DNA of 64,000 bases from Trichomonas vaginalis G3 (lineage: Eukaryota > Parabasalia > Trichomonadida > Trichomonadidae). A model generated the notes under the pieces. It did no database searches, had not been told where the DNA came from, and worked only from the letters and a program-made list of their open reading frames with translations. This document shows, piece by piece, positions 18,670 through 29,696 of this stretch; within the stretch, counting starts at the first letter, position 1, and each line of letters begins with the position of its first letter. The stretch lies in assembly GCF_026262505.1 (NCBI RefSeq), contig NC_067207.1, positions 9,206,082-9,270,081 of the forward strand. The letters run 5' to 3'. Both the position numbers and the translations under genes were made by a program.

Positions 18670-19797
18670 ATGAGTATATTTAATGAACTTATGGAAATAG
18701 GTAAAGATTATAATGATTTATCAAATGCAATATTCAAATTACGGACAATGGATTGCGATGTTACTAAACAAATTTATATAAAATGCAGGGAAATAATATT
18801 CAAAACAAAGAATCATTTTTCATCACGCATTCTTATGATGTTAAATACAGCAGCGAGATATAATAATCGATACATTAAAGCATACTGTGATATATTCAGA
18901 AAAATTTATATCGAATTTCAACCAAATTTGAATAAGTCGTTTTCAGATCTTTTTGACTGCATAACATATGAAGAATACTATAAAAAGGATCCATTTGATT
19001 TCCTTCAAGAGAATGAAATTATCAAAGCAATTATGGAAGATGACAAAGAAAAATTGAAAACAATTATAGATGGAGACAATTTTGATAAGAATCAAACAAT
19101 AAAAAGTCGTTTCTTCCCAAACCCGGAGGATGGATTATCTTTAATTGAACTTTGTTGTTACTATGGATCTATTGAATGTTTTATGTTGTTAAGAAAGGAG
19201 CTTGCAACACCAATTACTCCTCTTTGCCTTCAATTTTCAATTATGAATGGAAATACATACATCATGACTGAAAGTTTGAAAGAGCAAAAACCAGATGAAG
19301 AATGCATGAAATATGCAATTATTTCACACAATATTGATATGATTAATTTTCTACAAAAAGGATATGAAGTAGAAATAAAAATACAAGATTGCAATGATTA
19401 TCATAATTATGAAGTCTTTTCGATTTACTTAGATCAGACAAAAAATTTCGAATCTTCATTAGTTTATTCAACCAACTTTCCCATTTCATCTCTTTGTGAA
19501 TATCTTATTTCACATGGTGCAAATGTCAACGAAACTGATGCAACCAAAAATACTTCTTTACATCATGCAGCAACATATAATTGTGAAGGAATTGCAGAAA
19601 TTCTTATTATGAATGGAGCAAAAATAGAAGCAAGAAATAATTGTGATGAGACTCCTCTAATGTATGCATCTCTTGCTGATAGTGTAGAAGTAGCAAAACT
19701 ACTTATTTCTCATGGTGCAAATAAAAATGCAGTAGATAAGATCAGGGAAAATTCTCTCATGAAAGCAGCAACTGCCAAAGCTAAAAATGTAGTTGTA

Positions 19798-20981
19798 TTT
19801 TGGCGCCATGCCGGAATATAAAATGAATTTTGAGACAAGAGGCGGTTTCGCGGGAAATTTTGGCGGGATTTTTTTCATTTTTTTAATGAATCATAAAGAA
19901 AACATCCTCGCTCTTGCAAAAAAATGCAAAGACTGTAAAAAATCTACGAGACATTGGTAAAATGCTTCGGTATGGATGCTCCTAGCTATTCCACTGTAAC
20001 GTATCATGTTAGGATGTATCACTTCATGAACAAAAAGGCGCCCATCATAAAAATTGACAAAAAATCGCCGGATCAAAGAAAAATCAAAGCAATTCTTCAA
20101 GCGCTAGATGAAGACCCAAGAGCATCACTCAGAAGGATAGAGGAGATGACAAAGATACCACGTACAACAGTCAGTTATTATCTGCACAATTATTTGAACT
20201 ACAAACTAGCGTATACACGTTGGGTTCCGCACAACCTTAATTCAGTTCAAAAAAAATCTAGAGTCCAATCTTCGAAAGAGCTCCTCTCTATATTGGGTGC
20301 GTATCAATCCAAGAAGTTTCGCTTTTTAGTAACAGGGGACGAGTCTTGGTTTCAATATGCAACAGAAGCCAAAATCATGTGGATCCCGAAGGATGAAAAT
20401 CCGCAAACATTCCCGAAGAAAAAAATTGACACACCAATGATGATGTTGTCGGTTTTTTGGGGCGTGAATGGCATCATCGCAATTGATATTCTTCAAAAAC
20501 CTAATACGATGAATGCTCAGTATCTAATTGACAATGTTCTTACTCAAATTATCAATTCTGATGAGTTTGAGAAATCCAAACAACAAAAACAAAAGTTTGC
20601 AATTCATTTTGATAATTCAAGAGTTCACAAAAGTCATAAGGTAATGAATTACTTGGTGGAAAACAATGTCAAAGTTGTTCCAAACCCAATTTATTCACCT
20701 GATATTGCACCCTCTGACTTTTATTTATTCGGCACGCTAAAAAAGAGAGCTGAAGGACGCGAATTCGCGAGTCCAGATGATCTTGAAAATTTTGTAAGAG
20801 AGCAATTTGAGCAATTTTCTCATGATGATTTAAAGCGTGTCTTTGAAGCCTGGATCGATCGCTGCGAACGCGTGATTGAATCCAATGGTGATTATATTTA
20901 AATAAACTTTATATATATGTAACTTGTTTATTTCTATTCGCAGTATTCAGGTTTGTGCTAAACACACCTTTGGACACCCTA
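19798..20981 (+). mobile_element. Mariner-family DNA transposon with TA target duplication
   Basis: The element lies between TA dinucleotides at 19796-19797 and 20982-20983, inside an ankyrin gene. It encodes a D,D34D transposase. The ends (TTTTGGCGCC on the left; TAGGGTGTCC on the reverse complement of the right end) match poorly, so one terminal repeat is degraded or the repeats are short. The family is probably the Tvmar group known from T. vaginalis. Confidence 0.8.
19886..20901 (+). pseudogene. Mariner transposase, D,D34D
   Basis: The cut-and-paste transposase has an N-terminal HTH region (RASLRRIEEMTKIPRTTVSYYL) and the catalytic triad: first Asp in VTGDESWF, second in HFDNSRVHKS, and third in APSDFYLFG, with 34 residues between the last two. 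WVPHNL matches the mariner linker. The likely start ATG at 19886 (MNHKEN) is out of phase with the main frame by one base; the shift lies near 19950-19955. The catalytic part is open to 20901. The copy is thus probably inactive unless translation starts at 19972. Confidence 0.85.
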
Positions 20982-21369
20982 TAGATGTCAATACGAAAGA
21001 TGATAAAGATAAAGCACCAATTGTCAATACAGCACGTCCAAAAATTAATTTTGGTGAAATCTGGAAAATCGTGATAAAATATGTTAAAGCTTTCTGTGAA
21101 TGTTTTTCTGGCAATTGCGATCCTATGGATTATTATTATTATATGTCATGGATTGAAATAAATGCATAATTATTATTCAAAAAAAAAGTTAAACCCATAT
21201 CAGTAATATGTACTAAATGCTTTTATATTTTTTCCTAATTAAAGTCTCTGAATTTGAAAAAAGTCGAGTTGGACTAAAAAAATGTGTATCGAGAAAGGTA
21301 GTCTCACGAAAAATCTGACGGTAAAAATGTGTATCGAGTTTTGAGAAATTTATCTAAAATTTTTGGTTG

Positions 21370-22580
21370 ATGTCCAAGGAAGAAACTAACCAAGCCCATT
21401 ATGACAAATTGATGGAGATCCTCACAGGGTACAATGATGTCTACGATGCTTTGTACAGGCTGAAAACAAATGACGAAGAAAAATTAAACAAAACCTGATT
21501 GACTCTTATCGAATTCCGCCTGGTGAGATTATCAATAAAATATCTCAACTTTCAATTTATAACAACCGCTTCATGAAGTCATATTTAGCGATTGTCAAAC
21601 AAATTGTTGACGAATGCCATCTAAATCAGGTCAACGAAATCAGCAGAGTTTTTAATTACCTTTTCTACAAAGAATACAGTATAGTATTGAATGAAAACGA
21701 TGCAAAAATTTTTAACGATTTTGAAGATTCTCATTATTCATCTGATATTCACGAACAAAAAACACTTCACAGATCTATTATGGATGATGACAAAATTGCA
21801 TTGGTAATTTTTACAGAAGGAGAAGAATTTGATAAAAATCAAAAATTAAAAAGTGAATTATATCCATATTCAGAAAGTGGTATTTCGTTACTTGAATTAT
21901 GTTGTTATCATGGATCTGTTGATTATTTTAAGATCTTAAGAACGCAATTTCAATCAAAAATCACTCCAGATTGTCTTAGATATTCGTTTTTGGGTGGAAA
22001 TCAAGAAATTATAAATGAATGCTTGAAAGTACAAAAACCAGATGATGAATGCATGGAATATGCAATTATTTCACACAATATTGATTTTGTTACATTTTTG
22101 ATGAATGAACACAACATAAAAATTAATTTAAAATTGTGCTGTAAACACAACAATCTTCAATCATTTTTAGTTTATTTGGATCAAACAAATAACATCAACA
22201 CATGTTTTGTTTATTCTCCGAATTTCCATCTTTCATCACTTTTAGAATATTTTATTTCAAATGGTGCAGATATCAATGCTAAAACTAAAACCGGATGTAC
22301 CCCTTTTCATCATGCAGCCAGAGATAATAGGAAAGAAACTGCAGAAATTCTTATTTCAAATGGTGCAGATGTCGATGCTGAAGATGAAGATGGATGTACC
22401 CCTCTTCATTATGCAGCCAGTAATAATAGGAAAGAAACTGCAGAAATTCTTATTTCAAATGGTGCAGATGTCGATGCTGAAGATGAAGATGGATGTACCC
22501 CTCTTCATTATGCAGCCAGAAATAATTGGAAAGAAATAGTTGAAATCCTTAATTCAAACAAGACAAGACTGTCATGTTGA
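21370..22580 (+). pseudogene. DUF3447/ankyrin-repeat protein with one frameshift
   Basis: The host gene starts at the ATG at 21370 (MSKEETNQ). The first ~38 codons end in a stop, and the rest (from about 21486, the long frame to 22580) is one base out of phase. A one-base gain in the A-run near 21479-21483 would explain it. The main frame has the DUF3447-type region (LLELCCYHGSVDYF; KPDDECMEYAIISHNID) and then three ankyrin repeats of 33 residues (33x3 = 99 bp). It is a paralogue of the gene at 18670. Confidence 0.75.
22249..22545 (+). repeat. Three near-identical 99-bp ankyrin repeats
   Basis: Copies begin near 22249, 22348 and 22447, each encoding ISNGADxxAxxxDGCTPxHxAA. The second and third are almost identical at DNA level, while the first differs at several sites. 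Recent unit duplication or gene conversion is the simplest explanation. Confidence 0.85.
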
Positions 22581-23619
22581 ATTTCGTAAAGGCAAAGCTT
22601 CAAGAGCGGGTCGCCTAGGTTTCATTCAATTAAAAATGGTACCAAATAATGGGTTATGCAAGATATTGCAAAATATTTTTGATAACTTGTATAAAAAGTG
22701 TAAACTTCACAATACACAATAATGTGTTATCTGGATACTATATACAGTTACAAATATTATTGCCACTCAAAAAATCAGGATATCAATTTTTCTCTAAATC
22801 TAGCCTTGAAATGTATATTAATTTTACTAAATATACACATTATATTATATGCTAATGTTATCGTCCCTATTAAACAAGTATATAACGTGGCATATTTTTT
22901 TGGATCCCACTTTTTCTTGAGGGTCCTGGGTATTATTTCAAACAATTGTTCATAGAAACACTTATATTTGAAATATTGTCTTTGATGAATTTTTGGGGAA
23001 TTTTGAATAGTCTACAAAATTTACAATCGGTTTTATATTGTTTTCTTATCAAAATCAAACCCACTCTTCAAAAATTGAATCAAAACCGCCAGGACCTGTC
23101 AAATTTCCTGGACCCGGAAAAATGTGCTACGTTATAATATATTCCTCCAAAGTTCGTTCAATCTCATTGAAAGGGAAGACAAAAAACTATTTTTACATAT
23201 AGCTAAATCATAAAAAACAATTTTCCATATGAGAAAGCAAAAATCATATGAGTATTCGAAATATAAGCACAATAAACAATTTGCTTGTTTTCTGGTGAGC
23301 AAAGAGCCAGAAAATCACAACTGTAGCATATTGTAGTGTAATTCTCTTGATATTTTGCATAATTTGAAATGAAATTGGAGAACTTCACAATTAAAGAAAT
23401 TCTTTATTAATGGTTTTGATTATTTATAATAGTCAACTCCAAACTTTTTCAAATGCACAAAATATGCTCAGATTCAATTTTAAATAATCGTTTTTGCGCC
23501 CCATGTAAAACCCGGAAATTTATTGAGATTCATTAAGTCTCTGGGGGCTAGGAATATCAAGTGTAAGCTAGATCGACGCATTTTTCAAAGAAATCGACGA
23601 TAAATATTATTTTCCTTCC
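22581..23619. other. Intergenic region
   Basis: This is AT-rich, with only short open frames and no conserved pattern. I see no RNA gene or repeat of note. Confidence 0.5.
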
Positions 23620-24894
23620 TGCTTCAATCCACTTCAAACGCAGCAAAGGGAAACAATCGATATATTAAGTCCTATTTGACTTTAATTCAAAAAATTTAAG
23701 AAAATAATTCTTATCTGCACGAAGAACATGTTTCATCTAATGGTGTATATACTCTAAAGAAGCATTTTAATATTCAAGTAAACAAGCAATCTAAATCCAA
23801 AATCAGTGACTTATTAAAATCAATCATCTATGATGATGCGAAATTACTTGCTTCTCTCTCAGTAAAACACATATTACCTCGTGATATCATCAACTTTAAT
23901 GGCTTTCTGTGTGTAAGAAATCAGTTAAATCTGTTTGAAACGTGTTGTTATTACGGCTCAATTAAATGTTTCAAATATTTGAGAAATCAATTCAAAATAC
24001 CAATCACAAGAAGTTGCCTTGAGCTTTCATTTTTAGGAGGAAACTCCGACATTATTAAAGAATGTTTGGAATTTCAAAAACCCGATTCTAATTGCATGGA
24101 ATATGCAATTTTGTCTCAACGATTGGGTTAGATTTTTAATGAATGAACATAATATTCCAATCGATGTCGATCAATGCTTCAAATATGATAATATCCAAGC
24201 ATTATTTATGCATTATGAACAAGCACAAGATATCAAAAAATTCATTGTTAAATCAAGTTATTATCTCTCTTGTGTTTGGGAACCAATTTTTTCTGCATTG
24301 TCTGATATTTTTGATGAAAAATACAGAGGACATCTTAACAGTGCCAAAAATTTTGCAACTTATGAACGTGATGGATTTTATGATGGAGATCTCAACATCG
24401 ATGATTATTAAGGAAAATCTATTCTTTATTATGTTGTAGAATATTTTCAACAAGTATATGATTTTATACTTGAAAATGAACCAGATCTCGTCTTCGTGCA
24501 AGACAAAGAAGGAAAGACGGCTCTTCATTATGCAGTAATTAGTGGTGATATAGATCTCGTAAAAGAACTAATCTCTAATGTAAGTGCTAATATATGTGAT
24601 AAAGAAGGAAAGTTGCCCCGTCATTATGCTGTAATAAGTGGTGATGTGAAAATGGCATTAGAAGTCATAGATAAAACAATCAATATAAGGAAAAGGGATA
24701 ATAATAGGAAGATTCCTCTTCATTATGCTGTAGATGATAGAGAAATGCTCGAAGCCCTAGTTTATGATTATAATACAAGGACCCAGTATTACCAACTAGA
24801 AGATGCTTTGGAATGTAAAGCTTCTGCCGATTCATGCATACAGCACTTCATTAGTGATTGGGAGTATGGATCGTGGGAACCTGGAGATGACTAA
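23620..24894 (+). pseudogene. Third DUF3447/ankyrin gene, decayed
   Basis: Segments typical of the two genes upstream are found in order but in different frames: NNRYIKSYL-like at ~23655, FETCCYYGSIKCFKYLRNQF at ~23940, KPDSNCMEYAILSQ at ~24090, and from 24496 an open ankyrin tail (EGKTALHYAVISGDIDLVKELI) to 24894. Several frameshifts or stops separate them, so this host gene copy is dead apart from the open 3' part. The three tandem copies show graded decay. Confidence 0.7.
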
Positions 24895-25380
24895 TTCCAG
24901 AGATTATGAGCATAAAACTGTAAAATTAAACTATCTATTATAATTTTTCATTGTTTTTTAAGGGTGCACACGAGAGGATCACTTAAACTTCAGAATTTAG
25001 AACCTTATTTTTAGGCATTATCTTGGCTACCTATTTAGGCTCGAAAAGCAAAAAATATCAAAAAATACAACTTGACTCCATTATGACCCTTTCATTGAGG
25101 TAGTTTTTATCCGCTAGTATTTTCCCTTTGAATCTCTTTACAATTCGAAATCAAATTCAAAACTCAGTAGAAGAAAGGAAGAATCGACTTACTACGGTTG
25201 TAATACGAATAAATACATATATTTAATTATTTTTATTTACATAATAATTGTTTGAAGCTCATATTCCATCAAATTTTTAAATAAAAACATTAAAATGTTG
25301 AAAATGTTCATATATTTTAATAGGGTTTTGGCACTTTATTGAGGAATTACTACATACATAGTCGAACTGAACTTGATATT

Positions 25381-25475
25381 TTGAAATTTAAATTATTTAT
25401 CAAAATTAAAATTTAACTTGAAATTTAAATTATTTATCAAAATTAAAATTTAACTTGAAATTTATAATTATTTAG
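25381..25475. repeat. 37-bp tandem repeat, ~2.5 copies
   Basis: The unit TTGAAATTTAAATTATTTAT + CAAAATTAAAATTTAAC is repeated at 25381-25417 and 25418-25454, with a partial third copy. It is noncoding. Confidence 0.8.
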
Positions 25476-25616
25476 TCATATTTTGCATAATTCTAAGTAG
25501 ATTTTGTAAAAAATCAAGAAAGAAAAATTTTAACGTGCTTTATTTTTTCTTTTTTATAATAATACATATTATTATATAATTAACATATTCATAATGTTTC
25601 ACCCTTTCAAAAATAT

Positions 25617-26035
25617 AATCCTCCTCCTCTCAAATAAACGTACATACGGGTGGCCTCTTTTTTCAAAAAATTAAAATTTGAAATTTTGGGCTCAAATATT
25701 AGAGATTTTTTCAACCTTCAACGATATATGTTGTCTATATCAGACCTCCTTTCTTTTTGATACTTAACATTGTTCCTAAATCTTAGCAGTTAAGGCTGTT
25801 CTGAAAATATTTTTTTTTTCGAAAAAATTCGAAAAAAATTCTTAAAATTCAAAAATCCCTTAATTCCTGAGGATTTTGGAAAAAAGTTTTTACATGAACA
25901 TGTGTATATTATATGAAGTATATTGATAAGGTAAAAATCAAATTTTATTGCATATTCATCGAGAAAATAAACTAACGAATCCCTCAAAATTGAGAGGGTA
26001 ATCCTCCTCCTCTCAAATAAACGTACATACGGGTG
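25617..26035. repeat. Direct repeat pair (37 bp), 382 bp apart
   Basis: AATCCTCCTCCTCTCAAATA + AACGTACATACGGGTG occurs at ~25617-25653 and ~25999-26035. The second copy continues into CACCCTTAA, the complement of the GGGTGCAC ends seen in other elements of this window. It may be a nested or duplicated element end. Confidence 0.7.
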
Positions 26036-26856
26036 CACCCTTAAATAATAATCAAAAAAAAATCACTATTTTGGTTTCATTTCCAAACAATGACATTAGA
26101 TCAAATAGTATTTGAAGTATCATACATCATCAAAAACTGAAAAGAATATTTCTTTTTGCAGGAAAATAAAATAATGAATTCATTATTTCCAAACATCTAA
26201 GCATGAAACGAAATTAACATATTTTCATTTATTAATTAAGATTAAGCTGAAACAAATCAATTTCAAAAATATTTCTTATCAAATTTTTATTTTATCTATA
26301 AAATATCGAAATTGGGAAATACAATAGCATCGAATTTTCAAATTTTAGGTCTCAGTAAGCTCCAGTTTTAAGGAAACGGATACTTTAAAATTTAAGAAAT
26401 AAAAACATATATTATATATTGGAATATATATATATATATTCTGTTATTTTCAAACTTCTTAATCTAATTATAATTGCGGAAGGCAAGTACATCTCATTCA
26501 TCTAGAGAGATCTAAAGGAGCTTTATATAAATGTGCCAAATGAGTTTATTGAAAATGATATTAATATATGAGAGACTCTATACATACACGTTCATTTCTA
26601 TCAGCGCGCAGGCCGTGATAAATAATGGATGAAAATAAAATTAACATAACTCATAAATGTAAATAATGATGTCACTATTGCGGGCCTGAGCGAAGCGAAG
26701 CTTGCAAAAGTTGCATCAAGAATTACATGATGCAAAATAAAATATATGCAATTTTGCGTTTTGCACACTTAAGTTTTAAAAGTTTTATTTAACATGGAAT
26801 CACATGTCTCAGTATTACATCAATGATAGTTATGAATTAATTAAATTTTAACAACT

Positions 26857-27078
26857 TTAAGGGGCACTTGTCACTTTCTGACATTCTCTCAATTTTTTTG
26901 GAACACAAGCTTTCCATCCCAATATTCTAAGGACAAAAGTTAATATTTTCGGTCAGGAGAAAGTAAATATAAATCAGTATATGGTATCTAATATGTCTGC
27001 TATAGTTTTCTGCTATTAAAATAAAGATATATTGATTTTTTTCATAACTTATCAGAAAGTGGTAAGAGCACCCTTAAA
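26857..27078 (+). mobile_element. MITE-like element, copy 1 (~220 bp)
   Basis: It begins TTTAAGGGGCACTTGTCACT and ends GAGCACCCTTAAA. A closely similar copy lies inverted at 34377-34598. Its ends are inverted repeats of the form (A)AGGG(T)GC-CT...CACTTTCTGACAT. It has no coding capacity. It looks like a non-autonomous DNA transposon whose partner is not in the window. Confidence 0.7.
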
Positions 27079-28758
27079 AAAATAAGATTGATGCATATGT
27101 TATACATTTATTAAATTTTTGTTTCAAAGAAAGACAACAAACAAAAAGGTACGGACACTCCCTTCTAACCAAAATTTTGGCCTTAAACTCCAGCTGCAGG
27201 CTATATATATTATGCATATGTAGAATACGTAGTTTGGAGAAAATCGGCAAATACAATCTAGAGTTATATCATCATCCAGAATCATCGAGAAAAATCTCTT
27301 AAATATCACGATAGTACAATCCAGTACAAGTAGCATATCAGTGCTATATCATAAAACGAATTATATATCAATATAATGCCGTATATTTGATTCAATTTAC
27401 AATATTGGTATAAAATTGAAGCTTTCTTTATCATGCACTTAGTACTAACAAGTTCAAGGATTTCATATGTCTACTACAATTTTAACATTGCATGTTGAAG
27501 CTTGTAATATGAAAATAAATAGACTAAAAATCTGTTTTATACTCTTTTCATCGACGTGTTTTACTGATTTAGCTCATATTTGTGAACACTGTAATACAAT
27601 TGTTATAAAATTTCATAGTATTTGGTAAGATATTTGTGATCAAAAATATGAGTATAAAATAAACATATAACTCATCATATTATATGCTATTAAATAAAGT
27701 TGCGATACTCTTTCTGCTCTGAGTCATAGTTGAAAATTCCCAAAAAAATTCAAAAAAAGAAAAATGAGAATCAAATATTTGATTTTTCACCTGAAAAAAT
27801 AGATTTAGAATATTTTTTGGAAAACCAACTTGTTGTATTATTATCCATATTTTGAAGTTCAATCATTTTGAAGTGCAAATTTGCAATTTTTTTTTGATTC
27901 TGATATTAAATTTTTTCATTCTTCAACTTAAAGCTGGTCAAATCTCAGAAATTATGATAAAGATGATATATATCATACAAATTGCAGATAAATTAATAAT
28001 GATTTTATTTCTATAACAACAAGTCAATATAATAAATGTATCTAAATGTATTCGTTAATTCCTGGTAATGGTTATTGATTATGATATCAAGCAATAACAG
28101 TGTGATAAGATTTCAATTTTCAATTTGGAATAAACCTCATGAAATCCAAGTAATTGTTTGGCAAACAAATATAATTCGGTAAGGAAAGTCAAAACACTTC
28201 TGCAAAACTGCATCAATGCATTTTAACATCGCAATTTAATCTCTACACAAAAATTGTATTGACAGATTTACTGTATATTTCAACTGTGCATTTACCATTT
28301 GAATGCGATTTATATATCTGATTATCTAACAAAAATTTTGGTTGGATACTATCGAATCGAAATTTCATTTTTTAATCTATGCTTTTGTAAACGTAATTCT
28401 TGGTTCTAATAGTTTTGGAAGCTACCCTATTACTGTGAATAGTTTTTAACGACATTTACTGAAATTATAAAATATAATCAATCCAAAGAGAGATCATTCG
28501 AGTTAACATCCTATTACAAAGTATAGATTGCTATGTTCTATTGCATTGCCCCAATGATGGCTTGCTTAATAAAATACATAGGGAGATATGATCCTTGAAA
28601 ATATCCTAGCATTTTTAAATAAAATAAGGTTAAAGAGTGTCCGTACCTTTACAAACAACAGCCCTATTGGGATAAGCAAATAAAATAAGAAATTAGAAAT
28701 TCAAATATTGGCAAGATCACAATAAGATTCTTCATTTGGAGCGGGAGGGGCACAAAAT
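27079..28758. other. Long intergenic region, right part
   Basis: There is no gene. A 13-bp exact inverted repeat, GGTACGGACACTC (27148-27160) and GAGTGTCCGTACC (28635-28647), is embedded in ~28-bp similar sequence with ACAAAC on the outside. The pair could be the ends of a ~1.5-kb non-autonomous element (27131-28661). The interior is AT-rich, with no ORF. Confidence 0.45.
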
Positions 28759-29493
28759 TTATTTTAATTCGAATTCTGAAAGTGTCAAATATTTGGCATC
28801 TTTTGAATTTGTTGCTTGGAGCAATTCAAATTTATTGACAGTGAAGCTTAACTTAGGAGGATAAATGTCATGTGGAATTTGAACAAAATCTTCATTTGAT
28901 CTGAAATTTGTAGCAATTGAGATATGAGGCTCATAATCATCAAACTTATCTGTGTTGAATCCTTTTTCATCGCATGACTTTCTTATTTTCATTCCTAAAT
29001 CATATAATGATCTGAAATCGCCATCGGGTTGAATGAATAAAACATTTGGTCTGGTATTGCTTCCTAATGTTCCTGGTTTACCGAGGGATATTTCAAACAC
29101 TGAATAGTTATTGGCAATTTTTTGTAGAATTTCTTGAATTTCAGGTATTCTGGACTTTTCAACCTTTCCTAAGAAATGTAATGTGATATGAAAGTCATCA
29201 TCTTGTCTGTATTCTTTGAACTGATTATTCTTTTTAATATTATCGCGAAATTCACAAAGTTGATTTCTAACTTCTGGAGGAACTCTAATGCCAACACATA
29301 AGCAAATCTCGGTTGGATCTATTTCTTTGGTTTTGCAATTTGCCATAGAATTAACAATATTTGTAAGATTATCAACTTTAATTTCTAGATTTGATAATTT
29401 TTGATGAATTGATTCAATTGATGAAATCAAGTTATCTAATTTATTGTAAGGGATAGATAATTGATCAGGCAAAGGGTATTTGTTTGTATCCAT
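28759..29493 (-). CDS. 2H phosphoesterase (LigT / 2'-5' RNA ligase-like), 244 aa
   Basis: The ATG is at 29493. Residues ~15-50 form a coiled coil (SIESIHQKLSNLEIKVDNLTNIVNSM). The 2H domain follows (~70 to 230), with both catalytic H-x-T/S motifs visible: HITLHFLG and, ~100 residues later, PHISIATN. Family members hydrolyse cyclic phosphates of nucleotides or RNA ends. A coiled-coil N-terminus suggests oligomerisation or a partner. The frame is intact and convergent to nothing nearby. The precise substrate cannot be inferred. Confidence 0.8.
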   Translation of the reverse strand: MDTNKYPLPDQLSIPYNKLDNLISSIESIHQKLSNLEIKVDNLTNIVNSMANCKTKEIDPTEICLCVGIRVPPEVRNQLCEFRDNIKKNNQFKEYRQDDDFHITLHFLGKVEKSRIPEIQEILQKIANNYSVFEISLGKPGTLGSNTRPNVLFIQPDGDFRSLYDLGMKIRKSCDEKGFNTDKFDDYEPHISIATNFRSNEDFVQIPHDIYPPKLSFTVNKFELLQATNSKDAKYLTLSEFELK

Positions 29494-29696
29494 TTTAATA
29501 AATCAAAATTTTTGGCAAAATTTTGATGCGATTCTTTTCAATTAAAAAATAAAATTTAGACTATAAATTTTGCTTGAATACTCGACGATGAGTTTTTCAA
29601 TAGGCGCCACAATTTGTGTGTCTTGTATGAATATGATCGAACCGGGCTGAGGTAAAAAAATGCCAAATATATTATTATTTCTAAATCTTTATAAAA

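Larger units (their letters stand above)
18670..21169 (+). pseudogene. DUF3447/ankyrin-repeat protein split by a mariner
   Basis: The host gene starts at the ATG at 18670. The N-terminal part (to ~residue 265) matches the DUF3447-type layout common in trichomonads (LIELCCYYGSIECF; KPDEECMKYAIISHNID). It is followed by ankyrin repeats (LCEYLISHGANVNETDATKNTS). The frame runs to 19797, is interrupted by a mariner, and resumes at 20984 in the frame expected if the element and one TA copy are removed, ending at 21169 (WIEINA). So the gene was open at the time of insertion. Such proteins mediate protein contacts; the ligand is unknown. Confidence 0.8.
24895..26856. other. Long intergenic region, left part
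   Basis: There is no gene. It begins with GGGTGCACACG (24962) and a related CGGGTGCACCC lies near 26030 in the other orientation. A 37-bp tandem repeat is at 25381-25475, and a 37-bp sequence at 25617-25653 recurs at 25999-26035. AT microsatellite (ATATAT) is at ~26425. Confidence 0.55.

Noticed and set aside
22540-23137. Several short plus ORFs after the second ankyrin gene
   Set aside because: They overlap each other, have low complexity and show no recognisable pattern.
27074-27336. Minus ORFs of 60-70 codons
   Set aside because: They lie within the MITE flank and the putative element end, with no conserved sequence.
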